DNA of 64,000 nucleotides from Cyclina sinensis (lineage: Eukaryota; Mollusca; Bivalvia; Venerida; Veneridae): assembly GCA_012932295.1 (NCBI GenBank), contig JAAONU010000004.1:8069030-8133029 (forward strand). The letters are read 5' to 3'. Below, in pieces: positions 1 to 10,700 of the stretch. The translations under genes were made by a program, and so were the position numbers. Every line of letters starts with the position of its first letter. The first letter of the stretch is position 1. The notes beneath the pieces are model-generated. The model saw nothing but the letters and a program-made list of their open reading frames with translations, ran no database searches and was not told where the DNA came from.

Positions 1-696
1 GTTCAATGTGATAAATGGTTATGCTGGTATCATAATTAGTTTTGTGTAAATACACCATCAGATGTTTCAAGACTAGATGAATATTTTAGATGTAGATTTT
101 GTTAAAGATTTTTCCATACATGTTTAACAGACTGTCAACTTCAATTTAATGTCAGGTACGTACCAAGTGTAATGATTATTGCTGATTAATTTTATCCAGT
201 TTTGTTGTCTAGAACTTTTTACTTGTTTTTATGCATTTACAAAAGGTGTGAATCATAGGTGCCTAGTATCACAATTAAATAGATAAAAGTGGAATTTAAT
301 ACATTTTAACTGAAATTCAAGGAAAATACAACTTAATTCTTCAATCCTTTTAGTCTTATTGTTTTTCAGTCTTATTTACCATTATCATAATAATATTGTA
401 ACTGTATCTGGTAGAATATTTTTCCTTATTTTGCAGTTAAGATGTATTTCAAAATGAAATACACTTTTACGATTAAATTTATCGAATTATATATACTGTT
501 ATGTATGTCTTTAAAACTACGAAAAAAGGTATTATGACATTTATGGCATTCAGTATTTAGGAATTATATCAGTTGAATGTCTAAAAACAGCCCACAAACA
601 TCCTTTATAAAACTTCATTTGTTGTAACACCAACAGGCTTTTAAGTAACCATTCACGCCTCATGGTTTAACACCTTTTCCTACTCTCCTGCACAAT
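1..696. other. A+T-rich stretch with no recognised gene
   Basis: No convincing open frame, RNA gene or element end was seen here. It may be the intergenic side or an intron of whatever lies to the left of MSL1. Confidence 0.5.
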
Positions 697-776
697 GTAT
701 ATTGCCTGCAAAATCAAATATCCTTCTTTGTATATATTGCCTGCAAAATCCTTCTTTATTTATATTGCCTGCAAAG
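697..776. repeat. Short three-copy degenerate direct repeat
   Basis: The core ATTGCCTGCAAA occurs three times about 30 bp apart, with a CTTCTTT tract between copies. On the minus strand each copy reads TTTGCAGGCAATA, which resembles a splice acceptor. Confidence 0.6.
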
Positions 777-1029
777 GCCGCCTGCAAAATATACTAACCA
801 CGTAAAGAGGTTGTTGGTGATAATGTAACATACAGAAAGCATCCCGTTCCATAGACACTCCTGGATCTTTTACATGCTCAATATTTAGTGCCAATACATT
901 AGACATTGACTTAACATCTCCTTCGAAAGATAACAAGTAAAGCTGGTGGAGGAATTGGGGATTAACCCCTGCTGAAAAGGAATTCTTGGACTCTCGAATG
1001 TTAGACACGTGTAGAATGGATATTTGCAA
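760..1029 (-). CDS. Unassigned minus-strand open region, possibly an exon
   Basis: An 89-codon open region runs on the minus strand and looks protein-like (for example GVNPQFLHQLYLLSFEGDVK). It does not begin with ATG: the first in-frame ATG is near 906 and a TAG lies just upstream of 1029. An acceptor-like TTCCTTTTCAG on the minus strand near 970 suggests an exon of about 970-808 with a GTTAGT donor, or a terminal exon ending at 760, where the stop overlaps an AATAAA. I do not recognise the family. It could also be chance, as it lies only about 350 bp from the MSL1 start on the opposite strand. Confidence 0.25.
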   Translation of the reverse strand: MQISILHVSNIRESKNSFSAGVNPQFLHQLYLLSFEGDVKSMSNVLALNIEHVKDPGVSMERDAFCMLHYHQQPLYVVSIFCRRPLQAI

Positions 1030-1263
1030 CCTCTAGCTTACTCAGTTAAAGACCTGCAGTAATAATGCTACTGTATTTGCTTCAGTCACAGATAAGATCG
1101 ACTAACTTGTTTAAAGCACTCTATGTTGGCCTTTAACTTTAAAAAAATCATTTTTAGGCGAAAATATTGACAGTCAACCTAAACAGAGGCGTACATGATT
1201 CGCCAGTGTAAAGATCCGCATATAAGACCCTACGTCTTTCGTCAAACGAAACATAGCAAATAC

Positions 1264-1287
1264 CACTTCCGGTGATCTCATTTGCAT
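1264..1287 (+). promoter_or_regulatory. Candidate MSL1 core promoter sites (ETS and octamer)
   Basis: A CACTTCCGG ETS-type site (1264-1272) and an ATTTGCAT octamer (1280-1287) lie about 90-110 bp upstream of the MSL1 ATG. No TATA box was seen. ETS sites without TATA are typical of housekeeping promoters. The assignment rests on motif and position only. Confidence 0.4.
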
Positions 1288-1373
1288 ATTTTTGTCATGG
1301 AATGCCGAATGGCGGATTTGAATTTTTGAAAACAATTAAGAATTAAGCAGTGTTTTCTTTTAATAATTTATAT

Positions 1374-1772
1374 ATGACGGAAAGGTCAGTTTATAAAAAT
1401 ATGCTTTTCAATTCAAAGACACGATCGTACGTCCCACAACGACGTAGAATTACCAAAAGTGCAGCGACAGTGGACGGAGAGTATGACCCAGATTTAGCGC
1501 TAGCGATTCAAGAAAGTTTGAAACAAGCTGAAATCGACGCGTTGAAAGCCAAAGAAAAACAAAATGATACATTGTCTGAAATTGAAAATAGTATTGGCAA
1601 GGAAAATCGGACGCGGAAAACGTCAAATTCGTCCACTACAGTTGAGTTCTCGGCCGAAACGAAACAACTGAAAGATCTGGTCTGTGTTCATATGGATTTA
1701 ATCCAGCAACAACAAGATGTCATTACTCAAAAAGATAAAACTATAAAAAGTTTAAAGGCAGAAAATAGTGCG
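1374..1772 (+). CDS. MSL1: MSL1 coding exon 1
   Basis: 133 codons, phase 0 at the GTAAGA donor. It holds the basic N-terminus (PQRRR), the UIM-like helix, the KEN motif and the first half of the coiled coil. Confidence 0.9.
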
Positions 1773-4700
1773 GTAAGATTTCTTTTCTTCTTAACTTGAT
1801 TTTGGTAATCATTATTTTCTGTTCAGACGTCACACTTGAGTTATCTGCCTTACCAACCATGATACTGATCACGTGAGAGTCATATGACCAAAATATTGTT
1901 ATCGATCGGCTTGTGTCTGCTTTTTGTTCAAGTTTTGACCAGTATCCTGCATTACTAATGTTAAATGTGTAAATATGACTGAAGTTTTAGTACCTAGAAA
2001 GTTTAGATTTGGAGTTAGAAGATATTTCTTTGGAAGTAAAGAGGACTTGGAAAAAATTCAGGTAAACAATGGTAAAACAGGTTTACTGATGAAAAGATAT
2101 TTATCATTTTGTGTACATGTGTACATGTGGCAGACATATTTCTTTGTTCTCATGGTCATATGTAATAATTTTATCAATCTGATTTACCAGGCTTTTAGTA
2201 AATGTGTTTTAAGATTAATTTTTTGACATTTGTTACAATTTTTAGGTTTCTTCAAAATTCACTATGAAATTCAGAATTCAAGTTGATTTGATGATTTCTC
2301 TTAAATTAACAGTTTTTCCAGGTTATATTAACTGTTGTAAATGTCAGTTTGATTCGTGTTTATACCAAAAGGAGGGATTGTGTATGTTAGTTAAATTCAG
2401 CTTTCAGAATATGAATGAATGTCCAACAAAACATACAACTGCACGAGCATACAGGGACTAAGCATACTTTTTTATAAGGCAGTGGCTACGATTACGGAAC
2501 CGTAATCCTAGTCTTCGAGTCTAGGATTACGGAAGTTCCGTAATTCTAGACAAACCCACTGGAAAAGGCTACGGGTACGGAAGTTTTTTTAAAGAAGGAT
2601 TACATACCAAAAATCGAGTGATAAACCTTTAATGGTGTCAAATATTATATTTTCTCCAAAATGAGTCAACACTAATGTTATGATACGCCATCTTAATTGT
2701 TGTTTTGACTAACGTTAAATGTCATTGTCGTCATCTACAGACACTTGGACAAAGACGATGTGAATAATTGCCCTGTAATGTGTATTGTCTTAAGTGTTAT
2801 CTTGTTCGCGTTATTATGACGCAAAAAATGAACGACTGTCTATTAAATTCCAAGTTTGCATTGAATTATAATGTAAGGAAGCAAATACTACAGATTGATC
2901 TTGTCAATTTCTAATTGTTTGGGGAAGGTTGGGGAAAAAACAAATATATAACTTGTCCAAATACAAATCACAACGATATTTAATGTTAGTTCGTTGCTGA
3001 AACAACAATTAAAATTGCGTACAAAATGACAGTTTGATAACGCAAATTTGGTAAAATGGTTTGTTTAATGAATAAAAATTAATTTGGCATGCTATTTGAT
3101 ATTTAACTGTTGAAAATACGCTTCTTAAAAAAAACTTCCGTAACCGTAGCCTTTTCCAGTGGGTTTGTCTATGATTACGGAACTTCCGTAATCCTAGACT
3201 CGGAGGCTAGGATTACGGTTCCGTAACCGTAGCCACTGCCTTTTTATAAAGTATAGTGGAAAATTATGAATTACGGACCTAATGAATTATGGGATAAAAG
3301 AGATCTGACAAAATCAACCACATTAAGTATGAAAAACAGACAATATCCAGTGACAAAACTGACCAAACTAAAAATAATTTTAACTCCACAGTTACAATTT
3401 ATTGGTTTCCATTCTCAGGTATGTAGTATAAATCTAACAAAGGTAAATGAAATTTGGTGTTTTATGTAATTTAGTTAAGGCCAAAAAAAAATAAGAATGT
3501 GGTTCTGGTAACATGCTGAAAAAAAATAGGGTAGGTAGGTAGGAAAAATATTTTATTTTTTAAAAATATTTTATTTCAGCTAAAACTGGACATCTATTAA
3601 ATATGAATAGATGAATAGGATACCACTCACATACATTATATTAATTGTTACACCAGAACACAGAAAAATCTGACAGTATTAAACATGTTCGCTGGAATAA
3701 AAAGACAGTCACAAATGAATGATTTTAATCTCACTATGAAAAAAACAACTAAGCAGTTCCTGATATTCAGATAAAAATGCAGGGCTCTCGCTAGGGTCAA
3801 AATTTTGGTAGAAGTGACTTCTCCCTAAGGCAAGATTTGAGAGAAGTCAGAAGACTCCTGGGAGAAGTTAGCACTGGCAGTGCCAGTTCCATTTGTGAAT
3901 GACAATGACAGACAGCAAATATGTGGAGTGATTTTTATTCAACTAACTATTAAAAACTTATGTATCTGTGGCATCCAAATTCAGTAACTTTTTTGTGAAA
4001 AGTCTGGGATGTGTTTCCAGTTAAACCTGAATTTTTTTTTTAACAAAATTACAAACAGTTTGAAAAATTTACAATTTTCAGATGTAAATTATGTTGATTC
4101 ATTTTAACTGTTGCTTTCTAACCACAACAGAACTATTCAAGTCTCAGAGAAAAAGAATTTTTTAAAATCAAAAACAGGTACTTATAATCAAATCAATACC
4201 ACTTATCTTAATCAATCAATTGAATGTTATGAATTTGTCATATAAAGAGCCCCCAAGACACTGTTTTCTACAAAGACTAAAATACGTCGGGGTCGCGGAA
4301 ATATATGACACACAGAATTTATCCGAGATTTTTATTCGCTGCTTCATGTTTAATGAACTAAATGTTTGCTGGAATTGGTTTCCTTCAATTTGTTAAGCTG
4401 TCTTAAATCTACTGGAGTTTTTCTTATAAAATAAAATTCTATAAATAAATCCGAGAATTAAAACAAAAATACCAAAAAGTATTTTTGCCATTTTCATACA
4501 CTGTTTCAAAGGCTAGAATCACAGTGGTAAAGCATTGATGTTTAACCCTTTGCCTTTAAAATTAAACATTCAATTAATTTTTTAAGACATAGTTTGCTTG
4601 ACTTTTAAGATTTGTAGAGTCCGTTGTACATCGAGTTACATTATTGACCCAATTCAACACCTGTTGAGGGCTAACTGTGTTAATTGCGTATCGAATGTCA

Positions 4701-7700
4701 ACACACGGGATTAAATAAATGAAAGTAGTTAACTGCGCTCTGATTGGCCAATGCTTCGAAAGTAGTATGTATTGATGCTGTTTCCGAGTATAAGCTCCGC
4801 CCATAACCGGAGCTTAGCAAGTTATTGACGTCGGCAGATGAAACGTTGATATCGCTTTGATGCTTCATAAAGGCGAAGTCAGGGAGTTTTGGGCGTTTTA
4901 AATGGATTAATTTTTTTAGTGTTTGTACAGTATTTTACTCATTACTGTTTGCCATAAGGGCGACTTGTCTTAGGTCGTCATACACCTCAGAAAACACCTC
5001 GCTGATAAGGCGATGATGCGGCACAGTTTTCATTACATTCTTTCTGTCCATGTGCCGACACTTGACAAATGTAATTGCCTGAACAGTCACTGTCGAACAT
5101 TTCCATGTTTTTTACCTCGAAAATTGTTTTGCTAGCGGCGATCGTAAGAGCTATACATTCATAAAATTACTTTATGCTGATTCTCGTACCGTTCCGTACC
5201 GTACACGGGAAAATAGTCGATTCGGCCGATGATGCAGGAATTGCCATAAAATAATTTAGGGTCGGGGCCAAAATGATAGGGTCGGTCGGGTTACCGGAAC
5301 CACAATATTATTTTGTTTTGGCCTAAGACACATTTATTTTACATTAATTGGGATACAAGTTCTTAGATTCATCACGCTAGATGATTCTTCCTGGTTTCAT
5401 ACCAGTATTCGCGCAGCATGGAGGAATACACCGATTGACACTTTGGAGTTAAACCAATCAGCACACACCATTGGGAAAGTTCCTGTGACATCACCAATAA
5501 AAATTTCGAGTAAAAACATGGAATTGCCAATAAGCTATCGTTATTTGCTTCATTTAAATTGCTTTTTCTTTGCTAAATGTCAAGCAATCTTTTTGAAAAA
5601 TATCTCTCTTTTTTTCAGGAAACATTGCTTTATTGAATTCGTTTGATTATAAAAAATTATATATTTTTAAACAATGGTTAAAATGAGTTTTAAAGTGCCG
5701 AAAATTGTGATCGGAAAGCAAGTCTGTAAAATGTCAATTTTCTTTGGTTTTAAGATTAAAGGTTTGGTAAAAACTTCATAAAAATACAGTTTGATGTTTG
5801 AATGTATTTTCTCAATCAATAATTTACTCTCAAAAACATTTTTTCAAACTTTTCTCGTTAATTTAAAATTGGTTGTGTACGCTCTGTATGTATTGCGCTT
5901 GACTTTTACTCGTACTTGGTGGCGCTATTTGTGGCTAAAAATAGAACAGTGCAAAAGTGTCAATCGATGTATATGAAGATCTTGAGAGAATCTTGCCCCT
6001 GACTGTATTCGAACCCGCAACCTCCGGAGCCATGCGCTCTACCCCTGGACCACAGTACCTCCTCATGTAATTTTGATTTGATTATTGATATACATGAATC
6101 TGAATAAAATTTCATTCAAAATTTGAGTCACTTGATCATAAAGAAAAAATAACAAAAAGGAAATGAATACTTTAACGTTTTTCTAATATATTTTTATGGG
6201 ATTATTTTTCTAACACAAGTTCTTATAACAGATAGAAGTCCCTTGCAGTCTATATTTAAATCAACACATTTTACTGGTAATGTTTCACACCTTATTGTTA
6301 GCGTTTCACACCATGTTAAGTAGTTTTTGATTGCTCAGCATTTTTCCTACACACAGACTATCTATTTGTTATTTATGAAGATTAGGAGAGCAGAGAACAA
6401 TACTTAATGGTAATATATTACCTTTAGAATTACAAAAAAGCAGAAATGTGAAGTGATTATCCCTATGCTGTTGTCTTTATTGTTTGAAGTTTTACAGAGG
6501 CCACTGCCATTAAATTTAAATTGTCAAGTAATAATTATTATTTTTTTGCATCTCATTAACGGAAGAGTATATTTATTTAATTTTATAAGATTGAAACAAC
6601 ACACTTGAATACACCTTGGAAAGCAATTTAAATAGTAATTGTGAAGTAAAAACTATTTTTAGGAGAGTCAGTTTCATCCAATGATATGGCCTGTTTCATC
6701 TCATAATGTGGTCCGTTTTTTCTCAAAGTATGGTCAGTTTCATCCATCAGGCATAATTATGCTGGTTTACTCACACTGATAATGATTACAAAGTGCAGTA
6801 ACCATTGTTTGAAAAATAGTAATAGTATAAATAAAACTGTTTAGTTTCAAATGTTTATGGAGATATTTTTTTGTCACAGGGAGAGTGTCATTTATGTTTT
6901 AAAATATTTTAAAAAATTGATTTGATAAAAACTATGCTCAAGGAACATAAAAATGATTGGTTAATGGGGGACATTAGTGGATTATCTACCCTGAATACTC
7001 TCTGATATTACAATAGTCCATCCATTTGGTTTCCTCTGCTTTTATCGCTAACTTTTCTTTTGGTATGGTGATAATTAAGCCTGATTATTTGCAACAGTGG
7101 TAGTCAGATTACACATTTAGTTAAGCAACATGTTTTGTTAAAACCAATATCTTTGTTTTTTGATAATCCTAACTTTTTACTTAATATATGAATGGCAATC
7201 TAAAAGTCAAGACCATCACAATTAGATACAAGGATAAAGTCAGAGGATTCCAACTGAAAGGACCAATGTGCTATCTGGTCTACCTTTGATGTTATCTCAG
7301 TAAGGGAGATACTTTGTTATCAGGAATGTCCCTCATTGTTTTAGTGTGTTGATTCACTTTCTTAAAAGTAAAAAAGTTCCATTTTTAAACTTTTACACAT
7401 GTTTGTATATAATGAATGACTAAGTTAATAAATAATATTGATTTTAATGGAAAAAGACTCTTGTAAAAAGTCTCAAGTTGTTATTGCTAATCTGTTAGAA
7501 TGCAAACAGTTCCATGCAAATACCCGCTTTATGTGGATGTGTTAAGTTATTTAATACCTATTCAGTTTTCATTATCCAAATTATAAGATTAATGCTTCAC
7601 CTCAAAAATCTTTTGTCAGTCATTGAACTCCAGGTTTGAAGTTTGATGTGCAACAGGCGGTAACACCTGCCTAGTGCTTTTTAATCATTATTCTGATGAC

Positions 7701-10700
7701 AGGAGTGTGTTAGTTGTTGAATGAAGATCTGTGTTGTTTTCTTCTTTCACAGCTGCAATGTCGCCTGCAGAGGATGGAGCGCAGAATGGCATTGCTCAGG
7801 CAGAAAGAGGAAATGGGTGCTTCCACACACATTGTAACATCACCGCCCCCAAAGCCAGGCACTATGAGTTACACAGAACCAATTGTTAGTCCATTTGAAA
7901 AGCACCCACATAAAAAGTAAGAAATTTTAATTGTTATTTTTTGTCCTTCTCTCACTCTCTATTCCAGGAATGGATGTACCTTGGCTTTCCAAAATGATAA
8001 CCATTTGCCATCAGAAAGTCAGTAACAGTTGTAAATAGTAATATTCAGTCATGGAATTCATGATTTCACTTACCAGTTTTGTAAAATTGTACTAAAGGTC
8101 TATTTTACAGCTGATATTGTGTTATATTCACAATCAGAAAATAATAATTTTTTCACTATCAGAAAAGAATCTTGTTTAGATAGTGAAATACCTACATTTA
8201 TAGCACCTAAGTGTTCTTCATAAACTCCATCTTCAAGATAAATTTTTTAACTACCAGTCTTGCTGTATTTAGGAATCATTGTAAAAGAAGTTTTTTTTTC
8301 TCCCAGATATACAATGAATGTAAAAAAATGCATAAAAGATATGACAAGGTTAATTTCTCAGAGCTGCAGAAAAATTCCCATAATATAGGTATTACAATTC
8401 TATGTGAAAATACTAAGACTTAAAGGTATGGGTCGTATTCCCAAAATGATTGAAAACCATTGAATGTTATAAAGACTTTGACAGGATCCATTTTACAACA
8501 TGCATATAATTATTGTTCTCATATGATCCAAGTGTGACATTATTGTCCCATTCCATCACCACCATTGCTGAAAGTCTGGTATGTATTAAGGCAAATTTGA
8601 TTGACTTTAACTCTTGAAATAGGATTTACTTTGTTAAATTGTTAATTGATTTTCTCTTTTTTGCAGAAAACAAGAGACACCTGTTCAGCCAAAGAAGACA
8701 CCAGAGTTACTTAAACCTAGTCCATTAAAAACTGTTAGTACATCAGTAGAATTAGAAAAAAGTAAAAACCGTGACTCTCATAGAAAACGTAAAATAACTT
8801 CAGTACAAACAACAGAGGGAGAAGGCAACAAACTAGAAACAAACAATTTATATTATGTGTCATACTATGAACCTGTCTCAGATGAAGTGGAGGTTGATTC
8901 TAGGCCCGATGTTCAGAAAGGTGCTCAGACTCAAAGAGAAAGTAAGTTGTCAGTATATTCAGTATGATTTTTCTATTTCATCAATATTTGTTTAATATTG
9001 GAAAGGGGAGACTACTTGCTTATGTACCCATATTATATCGGCTTGGCTATCCAGTGGATTCTATTTTCACAGATCTACAGGTTATTTGGTATTTCTGCCT
9101 CAAAATAGGGTGGACAGGTATTGTCTGACAGACAGTGTAAATGAAATCAATGATTGATTTTATTCACTCTATCCATCATCAAATTTATTTTGACAATTTC
9201 TCTCGTACTAAAATTGTAGTAAATGGTCTTACAGCCGTGCTAGTATGACCAGTAGCTGAAATGATTTTTGGCCTTTGAAATTATTTGAAAAATAACAGTT
9301 GTAATCCCAATTTCTGGTAAAAATTCTTTAAAGTGCCATGAATTTTCTGTCAGATTTTTGAGAAATTAAGCTGCTTAGTTTATTTCTTAGTGCCAGTTTA
9401 GTTAAAGTATAGTAAACTATAGACTCTTCAATAATGAAATTTGCATATTGTCTAAGATTTAAATTCCATTGTTTTTTTCTAGCATTTGTTATTCTGTAGC
9501 GTTTTATAAATAAAAAGATTTTTTGTCCATTTGCAGTTGAGGTGCCCTCATTTAGAGTGAAGACCTTCACAAATTTATATGTGATAGAGGGCACAGAGGT
9601 TAGTAAGAAATTTCTGTTCTACAAAAATGGTTTTGTCTTCAGATGAATCAGTTATAGTATGTCTTTTAGACTGATGAATGATGAATATTGTACAGCTGCT
9701 TAAGACTTACGGTGAGGTCAGTATGTGATTTTTACAGACCTGTAGAAATGTTAACCCTTAACCTGCTGGAACCAAAAGTGGTTAGCCTTTGCCACCAGTA
9801 TAGAGCCAGGCCAGCCTGCACATCCGTGCAGTCTGACCAGGCTCTATACTGTTGGTAGCTCAATTTTTGTATTTTGATATTGAAATCCCTTAAACTTGAA
9901 TGGACTGTTCCAAATTCAAAGCCGGGCAAATCCATTACAAAATTTCAGGATGTTCAGGGTTAATGACTGAGGATAAAGTTCAAGGTCAGTAACATTTTTC
10001 GGTTCTGTAAAAACACATATTGACCTCAACATAAGTCTGTATGTACCTTATTGAAATGTAGGGTGGGAGGTTTAAGTACACGTAATAATTACATGGTTGT
10101 GAAAATTTTGCATATGTTAATTTCTTCTTTGGGTGTTTATCACTTAACAGACCAGCACATGCAACTCTCAACCAATGAAATAAGTGCATTTCAGTATGGT
10201 ATATATATTACTATATAATATTATGTCAGAAACTTTATCAGAATTGATTTTACTTTCAATATACATTGAAGTATTGATCATATGGTTCCTTAAACTCCAA
10301 CTTTCTGAAAAAGACCCTCATTTCATATGTGTTTAGAGCTAAACACTTTTAGGAATATGATCTGCATACCATAAATTTTATAAGACAGTTGTAGTCAGTG
10401 ACAAGGTAGTTGGAATAGCTGCTGAAAGATATGCAATTTTATCATACTTCAGTAAAAGAAAGATTAACTTGAAAAATGTTTTGATGTAGTAACATTTATG
10501 TTCACTGCCAGGACCATGAGGATGAAACTTTCATGAGAAGACATCAGAAGCCTGAGATTGAAGAAAAGAGACGAAAGAGGTTTGCCATATTTTTCATTTA
10601 TTTTTACACAATCATTATTTTGTGTAGTTTCAAATGACTAAGAAGAATTTCTGGTGAGGAAACTTAAGAATGCTACAGTTAAAATGTTTGACTCATAGTC

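Noticed and set aside
1350..1373. MSL1 start eight codons upstream
   Set aside because: The codon at 1350 is GTG; the first ATG in frame is at 1374 and nothing supports a non-ATG start.
2085..2098. CTGATGA motif as a hammerhead ribozyme core
   Set aside because: No following stem II and GAAA in the right spacing; the tandem arrays were also checked by eye for the paired motifs and lack them.
4574..4804. 76-codon minus-strand frame inside the TAA-flanked element
   Set aside because: No likeness to a transposase and no supporting signals; probably chance, though element-derived coding remnants cannot be fully excluded.
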